The notes beneath the pieces were generated by a model. The model saw only the letters and a list, made by a program, of their open reading frames with translations. It made no database searches and was not told the DNA's origin. From XYA12-FULL-58-9 sp001798605 (GTDB lineage Bacteria; Myxococcota; XYA12-FULL-58-9), in contig DAINMX010000008.1 in assembly GCA_036736205.1 (NCBI GenBank), positions 1 to 61,222 on the forward strand: DNA of 61,222 nt, read 5' to 3'. Below, one piece after another: positions 1 to 9,085 of this stretch (position 1 is the first letter of the stretch; each line of letters starts with the position of its first letter). The position numbers and the translations under genes are program-made.

Positions 1-116
1 GGGAGTTCGACGGCGCTGAGGTCGAGGCGGTCAATGGCGCGAACCAGCGCCAAAGAATCGAGCCGTGCCTCTTCGAGGCGCTGGCGCAGGTCAGTGGGGA
101 TCTTGGCTTTGCTCAC
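1..116 (-). CDS. Partial small ORF beside the transposase remnant, runs off the left edge
   Basis: An open frame on the minus strand begins with GTG at 116 and continues beyond base 1. It encodes VSKAKIPTDLRQRLEEAR and then DSLALVRAIDRLDLSAVELP, a charged helical stretch. Only 38 residues are visible. It lies 42 bases downstream of the transposase remnant on the same strand, so it may be the next gene or part of the mobile segment. I do not recognise the family with certainty; a chance open frame is possible. Confidence 0.35.
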   Translation of the reverse strand, partial: MSKAKIPTDLRQRLEEARLDSLALVRAIDRLDLSAVEL

Positions 117-157
117 GCTGACCAAGCTCGCCGATACCGGAGTGTGATGCAACGCAT

Positions 158-379
158 TCAGGCGACGCGAGCCATGACCATGCGGTCCAGTTGCCCCCAA
201 GAGTGATTGAGCAAGAGGACCCGGAGCGCCAGCAGACGTCGCGCTCCGGCTTCGCTCCAGCGCATGCCGGCTTGCCGCAATCTCGCGTGCACGACCTGCT
301 TGTGAGAGCTCTCGACGGCACCGCTGCCGATGCCATAGCCCTTGCGCAGGTACTCGTCATAGCGCATGCGGGTGGGGGC
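158..379 (-). pseudogene. C-terminal remnant of an ISKra4-like transposase
   Basis: About 73 residues of minus-strand frame match the C-terminal end of ISKra4-family transposases as I know them: RMRYDEYL, then GYGIGSGAVESSHKQVV, then LRQAGMRW and LLALRVLLLN. The stop is the TGA at 160-158. Upstream of about base 379 the similarity stops abruptly and the plus-strand gene starting at 425 begins. The catalytic N-terminal two thirds of a normal transposase (about 400-500 aa) are absent, so this is a dead fragment. An inverted repeat end is not obvious. Its position suggests that the neighbouring 710-aa gene arrived with, or was inserted into, a mobile element. Confidence 0.7.
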
Positions 380-424
380 CGCACGTGGTATACAGACTCT
401 AACTGTGTGTGATAGGAGCGCAGC

Positions 425-2557
425 ATGGCAATCCAATACTGTGCAAAAGTCAAGATACGCAGAAAAGGGATCGTCGATCAAGGCCAAGAGGTTGGCCCCA
501 CCAAGCAGATTTCGCTGAGGGATGTGGTTTCTATAACGACAGGCCGTTCGTTTACCAAGCCGCAGCGCAAGAACGGTAACCGGATCGGCACCTATTGCGA
601 CGCGCTCGAATGGATGACCGGCAGCGAGCGGTATGTCAATTCCAAGGGCCGATTCGAAGACAAGTGCAGACTCTTCCTGTATGAGAAGTTCCCGCAGCTC
701 AAGGCCTTTGAACAAGAGTTGCCGGCGTTGGACGTGAAACTGGCCAACGCTGCCGACCCCGACGGGATTATCAACGCGTGGCTTGCTGAGACGTCAAAGA
801 GGATCGGCGTTGGCCAGTTCCTCCAAGTTCCGAAGCTGCCAATAGACGCTCATGGGGAGAAGGCTCGGGTCAAGAAGGCTCGGGTCGTGGAGCTGGCCGC
901 AGTGGTTGTTGAGCCCAAGACCAAGAAGGGAGTTTGCGGTCCCGAGGGCGGTGGTGTCATAGCTACCGGCGCTGAGGCCGGGTCAACGGTCGCTTTGACC
1001 CAGAAGGCCTTGTCAGAGAGACTCAACGCCAGGATTGGGGGTCTCTCATTCCAGGATGTCACCGCTCTAGAGTATGTCCTAGATGCCAGCAATCTTCCAT
1101 CCACGACCCTGATGCCCGCAATTCTCGCGGGGACTGTCGGTCTATCTGCGGAGGAAGCAAGAAGGAAAGCGGCTGAGTGCGTGGCTCTCGCCCTCAATTC
1201 GCCCAACGCGTTCGCTGCAACCCGAGTGCCTGTCCGTGAGCCTGACGATCCAGAGGCCCGTGCCCTGATTGACCATTATGTTCAGGTCGGCATGCTAACG
1301 CGTGCTCATGATGGAAAATTGTACGCATTGTTCCGCAATCCTTTGGTTTCCGGCACAAACCCTCAACATAACCGTTGCCTAGGTGTGGATCTACCCGGGC
1401 AAGGGTCTTTCATGGCCAAGGGGACCGGGTTGTGCATGCCGCACAGATTTCGTCTTCCCAAAGGCAGCAAGAATTGCGAGGTACAGGTCGTCGTCTTTCG
1501 TGACCGCGAAACCAAGAAGCCATTCCATGAGTACAAAGGGGCGCTCACCAAAACCCAGGCCAGCAACAATGTTGGTGAAAACTACCAAAGGCTCGCAAAA
1601 TCATTGCAGGCCGCGCTTGATGACGCCGAACTTCGTCCACTGCTCCGCAAGCATTCGTTAACCGAAGAAATTATACCTCACAAGGTTCTCACTCTGGAGA
1701 TTGAGGCAATCCCAGTAGCGCCACTTACCGAAAAGGCAAAACAGGCTTTGGCTCAGATTGTTCCTCGGCCATTCAAGGTGGACACCAAGCTTGCCCAGGA
1801 ATTCCCTGGCCTTGTGTGGATACCCGCTGAGAAATATTGCGCCGTCTTTGATACAAAACCGACCACGTTCGACAATGAGACGGAACCTTTCACGGTGCAG
1901 CTGTATGCCTCTGCTCACCCGGCCTTGCGGCTTGGCAGCATGGATATCATGAACCAACGGGTGGAAACCCTCGCGGCTCCGGCTCTAAATTGGGATACGA
2001 AATACACTTGGGCCGAGGCCACGGTCACGATAGGTTGGTGGGAACGCTTCTTTAATGACTATGGCTGGACTTTGCGTCATGACGAGAAGTCTGGCCGCAT
2101 TCGTGTCTACGATCTTACCAAAGACACAATATTGACCCAAAACGGCGATGCACGAGCCGCCTCTCTGGCTGCGGCTCGCACCATTGCTGAAGGTACAGCC
2201 ATAAAGAACGGTCTATTCCTTCGTGCCCTGTGGAACGCCAAACTTGGAAGCTCTGCATCTGGGGGCGGATGGCCTACCGATCTCCGCAACAGCAATCCTC
2301 GTTGTGTCTTGGATCTCGACACGCTTGGTCCCTATGACACACCTCGCGATAACATGAGCCCAGCCGGTGTGCTAACCCTCGGTATCATGTTGACCGAAGA
2401 ACAATCCCACCAGGAAGACTTGGATCCCCGAAGATCGCCATGCAGCGGGCCTCGTTACCACCTAGCGATGGTCCAGCGATTGCTCGGTATTCTTGACGGC
2501 GTGGTGGATATTACCCAGCTAGAAGACTTGATGCTACGTGTGGCCACCCACCAGTAA
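425..2557 (+). CDS. Unrecognised 710-aa protein next to an IS remnant
   Basis: ATG start at 425, preceded by GATAGGAGCGCAGC, which supplies a good ribosome binding site (AGGAG). The product is 710 aa, soluble, with no signal peptide or clear membrane helix. I recognise no domain. The N-terminal 30 residues are basic, and residues about 145-155 contain a 15-base tandem duplication giving KKARV-KKARV. A helical region near 185-270 resembles a generic alpha-helical segment, and the last third is rich in aromatic residues (WWERFF, NDYGW). Rare-looking codons (ATA, AGA, AGG) seem more frequent than in neighbouring genes, which together with the adjoining transposase remnant suggests horizontal acquisition. 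No partner gene lies on the same strand. Confidence 0.75.
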   Translation: MAIQYCAKVKIRRKGIVDQGQEVGPTKQISLRDVVSITTGRSFTKPQRKNGNRIGTYCDALEWMTGSERYVNSKGRFEDKCRLFLYEKFPQLKAFEQELPALDVKLANAADPDGIINAWLAETSKRIGVGQFLQVPKLPIDAHGEKARVKKARVVELAAVVVEPKTKKGVCGPEGGGVIATGAEAGSTVALTQKALSERLNARIGGLSFQDVTALEYVLDASNLPSTTLMPAILAGTVGLSAEEARRKAAECVALALNSPNAFAATRVPVREPDDPEARALIDHYVQVGMLTRAHDGKLYALFRNPLVSGTNPQHNRCLGVDLPGQGSFMAKGTGLCMPHRFRLPKGSKNCEVQVVVFRDRETKKPFHEYKGALTKTQASNNVGENYQRLAKSLQAALDDAELRPLLRKHSLTEEIIPHKVLTLEIEAIPVAPLTEKAKQALAQIVPRPFKVDTKLAQEFPGLVWIPAEKYCAVFDTKPTTFDNETEPFTVQLYASAHPALRLGSMDIMNQRVETLAAPALNWDTKYTWAEATVTIGWWERFFNDYGWTLRHDEKSGRIRVYDLTKDTILTQNGDARAASLAAARTIAEGTAIKNGLFLRALWNAKLGSSASGGGWPTDLRNSNPRCVLDLDTLGPYDTPRDNMSPAGVLTLGIMLTEEQSHQEDLDPRRSPCSGPRYHLAMVQRLLGILDGVVDITQLEDLMLRVATHQ

Positions 2558-2693
2558 TCCAAGCAGGTGTGTTGAGCACATCGATTTTGGATTCTGGAAT
2601 AATGAATAGATTTGATTCAGCATTAGGTCCACCACTTCCAGACCATACATCCCAACCCTCGAAGCCAAGGCCGGTCCGAATCTCCGAATCAGA

Positions 2694-4280
2694 TCAAAAC
2701 TCGAATCGCAAACCCATCGCCACACCATCGGCCTGGGGCATGACGGTGACTGCCGCCGGCTCGTCGAGCCACGACCACAGCAACAGCGCACCACCGGCCA
2801 ACGCCAACCCACCGGCGACGCCGTAGAGAACGTTGGCTCTTAGATCCAAGCTCTCGACCGTGCGGCGCAGCTCGCGGGCCTCCTGGGGATCTGTCGTGGC
2901 CTCGTAGTCGCGATGCAACCGATTTGCCTCAACAGTTGAGACCAGCGCCACGATGCCACTGCCCGTGGCCGCCACCACCGCTGCCCAGCCCGCCCATGGC
3001 CGCCAGTCCCCCGTCTCGATGCGTGTCTCAATCTGTTCCGGGGCCGGTGCCCAGCCGAGCCAACCACTCCAGCGATCACTCCAAGGACCCGCGAACGCTA
3101 ACGCACCTTCATAGAAGCTCGGGCCGAAGGCGGTTGCGTACAAGTGCTGGCGATAGGAGGCATCGAGGCCGCTCCGGGCCGTGGTCGCTGCTGCGGTGAA
3201 AACGAGATCGTGCATGCGGTTTTGCCCCGCATCCAACGTGGCGACGCGATCGCCACGGGACACTTCGAAGGGAGGCTCGCCAATCAAGGCAAGCTCAAAG
3301 AACGCTTCGCCGTCCCGGTTGACGTCGGCAATTGCTACCCCACGGGCGTCGCGGACTGAAACACGACCGCCTGCCCCGGGCTCAAAGAGCAGGGTCGCGC
3401 GTGCGAGCAACTTCCCATAGGGCAGCAGTGTTGCTTCGATGCTCGCGGGTGGCGGACGGGCGTATACCCGGAGTTGCACACTGGCGTCGGCAATCGCCGC
3501 GTTAGCCGCTTGCACGCTGGTGGCCGCCTCGAGGTAGCTGACGGCACCGTCTCGATCGATATCGGCGGTGCCGCTCATGGCACTGAGAAGCTCGTGGGAG
3601 AAGATCCCCGACTGCCAATGGTTCCACTCGTGGGTCTTCGATTCGCTGGAGGCAGCAAGAATGACGCCGGTGTTCGGATAGCTGTCGAGATGCTCGGCGG
3701 CGAAGAAGGACTCCACCGCCTCGCGGTGATCTCCCTGTCGTCCGGCACCACGCTTGTTGACCACCCAGTAGGCATGACAGGCATCGATGATCAGATGATT
3801 CCACGAGGCAGGGGAGCGGGCGATGATCCGGTGATAGAGCTCGGTGCGAGAGAGACCACCGTCGAGCAGGGTCAACCGCCCCTCCCGGTTGGGGCCGAGC
3901 TCGCCGTGGCCGGCGTAAACAAAGTAGAATTGCGTCGACATGCCGCGTTTCTCGGCAGCAGCAATCTCAGCAAAAACCTCGTCCAGCTCGGCAAAGACGA
4001 CATTGCGTCGAGGGGGGTGGGTGATCTGGGTGGCCTTGGGGAAGCGGCGTTGGGTTTGGGGATCGAGGACGGAAAGGAGTCGAACCTCGGCACCGAGGGC
4101 GGCAAAGAGCTCGGCGTAACGAACACCGTCGTCGTCGGCAAACTCTAGATCCGCGAGGGAAGAATCGTTGCTTTCGTTGTTGGCAATGATCACCGCCCAG
4201 GTGTCGACGTCGGTGGATGGCACCGTGCCGTCCGTGGCAGCCGTCACCGCCAGGGCCACGAGCACCAGATGCATCATCAT
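2694..4280 (-). CDS. Secreted caspase-fold (peptidase C14-like) protease with C-terminal membrane segments
   Basis: A 528-aa protein with a hydrophobic N-terminus (residues 4-16, likely signal peptide), then a caspase-like domain. The catalytic pair is visible: His125 in YAGHGE and Cys168 in IIDACHA, the order and context of clan CD caspase/metacaspase proteases. An EF-hand-like loop DIDRDGAVSYLE follows, suggesting calcium binding. The C-terminal part holds two hydrophobic segments (GWAAVVAATGSGIVALV and VAGGLALAGGALLLWSW). Its ATG overlaps the upstream gene by the four bases ATGA, so translation is probably coupled to the membrane protein, itself coupled to an ECF sigma factor. Substrate unknown; if the signal peptide works, the protease acts outside the cytoplasm. 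Confidence 0.88.
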   Translation of the reverse strand: MMMHLVLVALAVTAATDGTVPSTDVDTWAVIIANNESNDSSLADLEFADDDGVRYAELFAALGAEVRLLSVLDPQTQRRFPKATQITHPPRRNVVFAELDEVFAEIAAAEKRGMSTQFYFVYAGHGELGPNREGRLTLLDGGLSRTELYHRIIARSPASWNHLIIDACHAYWVVNKRGAGRQGDHREAVESFFAAEHLDSYPNTGVILAASSESKTHEWNHWQSGIFSHELLSAMSGTADIDRDGAVSYLEAATSVQAANAAIADASVQLRVYARPPPASIEATLLPYGKLLARATLLFEPGAGGRVSVRDARGVAIADVNRDGEAFFELALIGEPPFEVSRGDRVATLDAGQNRMHDLVFTAAATTARSGLDASYRQHLYATAFGPSFYEGALAFAGPWSDRWSGWLGWAPAPEQIETRIETGDWRPWAGWAAVVAATGSGIVALVSTVEANRLHRDYEATTDPQEARELRRTVESLDLRANVLYGVAGGLALAGGALLLWSWLDEPAAVTVMPQADGVAMGLRFEF

Positions 4281-5119
4281 TGGGATACCTCGCGGAGGTT
4301 GAGGAGAAGACTGTGCTCCCGCACATCGGGCCAGCCGAGCTGTTCGGTGAGGGAGTTGACCGGCAGCTCGGCAAAGCTCAGCCTCTCGAGGGCTGAGCCG
4401 TCGAGAGGTGCTCGACCGAACAATGCGACAATCTGAAAGGGGCCGGGGTGATGGCTCGCCTGCAAGACAAAGCCGTCGCCGAAGGGCTCATCGACAACTC
4501 CAGTCTTGATAGCAATGCTGCCATCGTCGGAAACGTCCGGGTAGTACCAGATGGGTGGTGCATTGGGTTGCAGACCGATCAACGTCAGATAGGGGTGACT
4601 CCCGTCGACCGCCGAGTAGGAGAATGTGATGGTATCGTCGATCGACAACGGCATTCCCAGCGCCGAGTCGTCAACCTTGCCCGGTTGTTCCACCCGCAAC
4701 ACGCGAATGCCGATGTTCCAGCTCGGATCCTTGGTTCCGCGCGGGCGAACCTCTTGACCCCACACGGGTGTCAATGGGCTCGTGGGGTCGAGAGCGATGC
4801 GATGTTGGGCAGGAACGAGCCATACCCAAAGCGCCATTGCCGCCACAGCGCCCGCCAAGGAGGGAAAGGCCCAACGAATCCCCAACCGCCGCCGCGGCGC
4901 AGCGACGCTCAGAGCCAACACCAATCGCTCAACCCGTTCGTAGGAAAAAGCAGTCGGTTCATCGTCACCGGTATCACACAGTGCCGCTTCAACGAGGACC
5001 CGCCGCCGATAGGCCGCGCGTACCCGTGGGTCGTCGATGATGGTCTGGGCGAGGGCAGGATCGCTTGAGCTTACGCCGGGCGACGCGAAGAGAGCGTCGA
5101 GCTTTCGAGCTTCTTTCAT
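4277..5119 (-). CDS. Single-pass membrane protein, possible anti-sigma factor or sensor for the adjacent sigma factor
   Basis: The start is placed at ATG 5119 because it overlaps the sigma-factor stop as ATGA; an upstream GTG/ATG would add six residues. The 280-aa product has a cytoplasmic N-terminal helical region of about 80 residues, one transmembrane helix (FPSLAGAVAAMALWVWLVPA) and a C-terminal domain of about 170 residues predicted outside the cytoplasm, containing a segment on an extended beta-type fold (DTITFSYSAVDGSHPYLTLI). This topology and its place directly after an ECF sigma gene fit an anti-sigma factor, but I do not see a zinc-binding HxxxCxxC motif. The C-terminal domain is reminiscent of DUF4384-type domains often found with caspase proteins; that is a weak resemblance. 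Confidence 0.75.
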   Translation of the reverse strand: MKEARKLDALFASPGVSSSDPALAQTIIDDPRVRAAYRRRVLVEAALCDTGDDEPTAFSYERVERLVLALSVAAPRRRLGIRWAFPSLAGAVAAMALWVWLVPAQHRIALDPTSPLTPVWGQEVRPRGTKDPSWNIGIRVLRVEQPGKVDDSALGMPLSIDDTITFSYSAVDGSHPYLTLIGLQPNAPPIWYYPDVSDDGSIAIKTGVVDEPFGDGFVLQASHHPGPFQIVALFGRAPLDGSALERLSFAELPVNSLTEQLGWPDVREHSLLLNLREVSQ

Positions 5120-5796
5120 GCCGCGTACCCTCCCCATAGCAACAGGAACCAGCCCAATCCGAGCATCACTTCACCATCGGTGTGGCCTTCGAGAAAACCG
5201 TGGTTGTGCATGTACGCCAAAAACCGTTTGCGAATCGCTTTCTCCGTTTGTTTGACGCGATAATCGGTGAGCCCGGTCTCTTTGACCACTGACTCCAATG
5301 AGCACCCTTGGCGGAAGCGTAAGGTCAAAATGCGACGCTCCCGATCATTGAGGGTTGCCTCGAAATTCCGCACCGCCTTTTGTAGCTCCTGACGATCCAA
5401 AGCGGCGTCGGGCGGCTCCAATCCCCCGACCGGCATATCTCCCTCAGCCTCAGACTCCTCCCAGGCGACAAACTCTCGATGTTTGCGTAGCTCGTCGATG
5501 ACCAGATTGCGCAGGATGGTACCGAGGTAGTTGCGGTAGGGGCGCAGCCCATCGTAGCGAGTGCGGGCCGCTTCGGTGAAGGCACGGACGAATATTTCCT
5601 GCGCCATGTTCTCGCGGGTGGCGAGATCCTTGAGGCCAGGAAAAAAGCCCTGCGACCCTTGCCGACCGATAGCAAATCCATCACGTAAGCGCGAAAACAC
5701 AAAGGGGGCATAGTGACGGTAGACGTCGGTCAAGGCCCAAGCATCGCCGCGCCGAAAGGCCTCAAGGCGTTGACGATCTTCGGCGAGAAAGGTCAC
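5116..5796 (-). CDS. ECF-type RNA polymerase sigma factor
   Basis: A 226-aa sigma-70 family protein starting at GTG 5796. Region 2 is seen in AFRRGDAWALTDVYRHY and, after an insertion, in AQEIFVRAFTEA with RNYLGTILRNLVIDELRKHR (regions 2.3-2.4). Region 4 is LNDRERRILTLRFRQGCS with the helix-turn-helix VVKETGLTDYRVKQTEKA. Two oddities: an insertion of about 25 residues (near 40-62) between regions 2.1 and 2.2, and a hydrophobic tail at the C-terminus (MLGLGWFLLLWGGYAA) that could associate with the membrane. It lies 24 bases after the large lipoprotein gene and overlaps the membrane protein gene by ATGA. It probably controls its own operon, but no target promoter could be identified. Confidence 0.9.
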   Translation of the reverse strand: MTFLAEDRQRLEAFRRGDAWALTDVYRHYAPFVFSRLRDGFAIGRQGSQGFFPGLKDLATRENMAQEIFVRAFTEAARTRYDGLRPYRNYLGTILRNLVIDELRKHREFVAWEESEAEGDMPVGGLEPPDAALDRQELQKAVRNFEATLNDRERRILTLRFRQGCSLESVVKETGLTDYRVKQTEKAIRKRFLAYMHNHGFLEGHTDGEVMLGLGWFLLLWGGYAA

Positions 5797-5820
5797 GAGC
5801 TACACAACCTCAACCCGAGC

Positions 5821-8615
5821 TCAGGGAGTGGGCGTATTGACGTGGGGCGAGGTGAGAATCGGCAAAAAGTCGACGGTCGCTCCCGGGGCGTAGGTGAGAT
5901 CGATGCGGTTGTCCTGAATGTCGACGGTGTTGGTGGTCCCCCAATAGTTGTTTTCGAGAACAACGGTTCCGCCCACCGGTATGTACCAGGGCGACACGAA
6001 GACACTGTGCAGGGTGTTGTATCGCACCACCGTTGCCTGGGAGACCTGGAGGGGGTAGGTGGTATCGGCGAAATAGTTGTACTCGGCGGTGGCGTTCTCG
6101 CAACGCTGCAAATTCGCCAGGGCATGACCGAGAAAGACGTTGCGGCGCAGGGTACAGGGGCCGGGGGCTGCTTGACTGTCGAGTCCGGGCTCGACGGTGA
6201 CGTCGGTGATGATGGAGTCCTCGAGGGAAAGGGTATAGGCATAGAGCCCCCCGCCCCCAGCAAACAAGGGAGAACTGGATAGCTCTGCATGCTGCACCCA
6301 GGCAATCCCGTCGGTCATCACAACAACCGATTCGATTCGAATCGGCGCGTCCACCGTTCCGATGGCGACAATATCGAAGTCTCCACCTAAGATCTGCGAT
6401 TGATAACTGGTTATGGGCGTGGGAATGCCCCGCAGGACGACACCGGCGGCGAGGGTGAGGGTGACGCCATCGGACACCAGGGTGGAATCGATCCAAATCG
6501 GATGACCACCGGTGGAGCTCAAGGTGGTGTTTGAGGTGATGGTCGAAGGCGCAAGGGTGCCAGTTTTGATGGGACGGTCGGGGCCCGACCACAGGTTGCC
6601 CGCCTCATCTCGGCAGCTAACGCGCCCGAGGTAAGTGGTCATCGGCTGCAACAACACCCGCAGGTCTGCGGTGACCGGGAAGATCTGTGCGGTGTTCTCG
6701 GTGGTCGATGCCAGACCCCATTGCAGATCACAGATGCCGTTGTAGGTGTTGACGGCTGAGTAGGGGTCGAGTACAACCTCGAACTCGTACCCCAGAGTCA
6801 CCTCGCGAACGAACACAATGTCGTAATCATGGATTTCGGGGGCTTGGCGATCGAGGGTGACGGAGAACGATGCCATGGCGAGCGCGCCGAGACCATTTTG
6901 GGCCAAGTTGCCAGCGGCGTCCCGCGCGGTGAGCAGGAGGTCGATGGTGGCGTCCGCCGCATCGGGCAGATCGACCCAGATCCCATCGTGACCGTCTTCG
7001 CGGCCTTCGGTCGCCGCCTCCCAGTTGGGGTTTTGACTGGCGAGGGCGACGAGGTAGACGTCGGGATTGGCATCGGTGCTGGGGGTTGAGAACGGGACAA
7101 AAACGGCCGTCTGGTTGGTGAGGATCCATTCATCGAGCAAGGTTGGCAGGGTGGGGTGGTGTCGAGAATGATGCTGGCGGAGGTCGCCTCCGATTGATTG
7201 CCTGCGGCATCGACGAACTTCACCCACACGGTGTACTCGCCGTCCTCGGCCGGTGTTGTGGTGAGCCACAACGATGTGCTGGTGGCATAGTTTTGAACGA
7301 TCGGATCGCTGAATGATTCGTTCATGCTGATGAGCATCTGCCTCGCGTTGGTGGCGGAAGCTAGCAGTGTAACGTTGGCGCTCTGGGTGAGATCCCCTTC
7401 GGCAAACCAAATGGCACCGACAATGGGGGCCGAGCTGTCGACCTCGATGTTGTCGCTCGCAATCTCTTCGCTCATGTGACCTGCGGCATCACGAAAGCGC
7501 GCGTAGACGGTGCGTACCCCGTCACCGGGGAAAAGGGTCCATGCGAGACTCGTTGCGAGGGGTTGCCAGGTGGCGTCGGCAAAGGTCGGTTCGTTGCTCA
7601 CCTGCATGTCGCTGACGCCGGCACCGTCGTCGCTCGCAGATAGAGCCAGCGCGACCGTACCCGAGCTCACCAGATCAGCGCCGTTGTTGATCAGTACCGA
7701 GGCGTCAGTGGGGGGGAGGGTATCGATGATGATGCTGTCTTCCACCGGTGCGCTGTCGAGGCCGTTGGCATCGGAGAAGCGGGCGTAGAGGGTCTTGAGG
7801 CCGTCGGAGGAGAAGGTCCAGGGGACCACCGACGCCACCGGTTGCCACTCTGCACCGGCGAAGCTCGGCAGGGAGCTCAACATCATGCGCACCGCAGCCT
7901 CACCGGCGGTGATGGTGATCGTGACGGAGCGGTCGAGGGATATTTCGGCACCGTCGTTGATGCGGATTGTTCCCGAGGGACCGGTGGAGAGTGCCAGCGT
8001 GACGGGCTCGATTTGCGTGGTGGTTTGCGCAAAAATCTCGATGCCGTTGATGTCGACATCAAGGTAGCCATCGGCGGAAAGGGTGATGTCGTAGGTGCCT
8101 TCTGGCATCGATTCAACGGTGAACGCTCCCGCGTCGTCGGTGACGCCAACCAATGAGGTGCCGGGAACCGCGACGCGGATGCCGCGGTGCTGCTCTTGCC
8201 CCTGTAGGAAAGCGAAACCGGAGAGGCTCCCGGGACGGGTGGCGACAATAATACCGAGATCGGTAGCGGTACCATCCCGCACCTCCACCACCTGAAGTGT
8301 CGCCACGTCGGCACCCATGCCATTTTGCGAGCGGCAGATGAGAATGTATGAGCCATCGGCAACCGCGAGGATCCGAAAATAGCCGATGTCGTTGGTCGAG
8401 GCGCTGCGGTTGGTACCTTCTAAGGTGCACACCGCACCCACCACCGGTTCAGTATCGGGTTCATTATTGTCATCGCCCGAACTGAGTCGCTGAACGACGG
8501 TGCCACTCACCAGACCCATGTGGCCAGTTTCGATTCGGTTGTCAAAATCGTGGGAGGAGCAACCGTTGCACAGGGCAATGGTGATCAAAGAGGCGAACAC
8601 CGCAATCCTATCCAT
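5821..8615 (-). pseudogene. Large surface-type lipoprotein with Ig-like repeats and a beta-helix end, interrupted by one frameshift
   Basis: One gene read in two frames. Frame one starts at ATG 8615 with a lipoprotein-like signal (MDRIAVFASLITIALCNGC). Two carboxypeptidase-regulatory-like beta domains follow, then three repeats ending in the bacterial Ig-like signature DTxPP and containing VYARFRDAAGH or similar. Near 7150-7160 the reading frame moves by one base in a C-rich run (ACCACCCCACCC on the coding strand) and the homologous reading continues as TLPTLLDEWIL to the stop at 5821. The last 250 residues look like a right-handed beta helix (NNYWGTT, NYFADTTYP). Total would be about 930 residues. 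It may be a true pseudogene, a phase-variable gene or a sequencing error. It is first in the sigma/caspase operon. Confidence 0.8.
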
Positions 8616-8840
8616 GTCAAACTCTCGCTTTCGCTGTGAGCCGTGGCCCGTTTCTCCTCATCTACGTGTGTCGGCCACTCGCCAGCGAAAAAGGGTGATG
8701 ATCTTCTACATTTTTTCGCCGCCCGGAGCTCACTGAGACGCCAATATGGCACATCCACACATGCAGAGCGAGCTTGACCACGCAGCGGGCGCAGCTCGGT
8801 TGCACCGTCCACACACGTATTGCGAAGACTGGATGTCGTA

Positions 8841-8869
8841 TTGACAGCGATGCATACTAACATCAATAT
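8841..8869 (+). promoter_or_regulatory. Candidate sigma-70 promoter of the VapBC-type pair
   Basis: TTGACA at 8841-8846, a perfect -35 match, is followed after 17 bases by CAATAT at 8864-8869, a weak -10. The expected start of transcription (about 8875-8877) coincides with the ATG at 8876, and no Shine-Dalgarno sequence precedes that ATG, so the antitoxin mRNA may be leaderless. Confidence 0.4.
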
Positions 8870-8875
8870 ACAGCT

Positions 8876-9085
8876 ATGGGTGAATCCAGAAGAATTACGG
8901 CGAACCTGCCGCCCAAGCTGCTGGAGGAAGCCTGCGCCGCAACCGGCAAAGGCATTACCGACACGTTGATCTTTGGGCTCGAGCTTGTGCGTCGTTCGCG
9001 GGCAGCATCAAAAGCCCAGGCGCTCAAGGGGCGGCTTCGCATCAATGTGGACCTGGAGCTATCGCGTGAGCGCTCTGATCATTGA
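8876..9085 (+). CDS. VapB-type antitoxin
   Basis: A 69-aa protein with an N-terminal beta strand plus helices (RRITANLPPKLLEEACAAT, ITDTLIFGLELVRRSRA), the layout of short ribbon-helix-helix or DUF2191-like antitoxins. The remaining C-terminal 25 residues would wrap the toxin. It overlaps the PIN-domain toxin gene by 20 bases, the usual arrangement for VapBC. By family knowledge it should neutralise the toxin and repress its own promoter. No upstream ribosome binding site is visible. Confidence 0.75.
   Translation: MGESRRITANLPPKLLEEACAATGKGITDTLIFGLELVRRSRAASKAQALKGRLRINVDLELSRERSDH

Noticed and set aside
3474..4148. A 224-aa open frame opposite the caspase gene
   Set aside because: It lies wholly inside the caspase gene on the other strand and has no domain; long antisense frames are expected in GC-rich genes.
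2694..4280. Caspase gene as part of a gasdermin-type phage-defence system
   Set aside because: No small gasdermin-like pore protein is encoded next to it; the neighbours are a sigma factor, a membrane protein and a lipoprotein.
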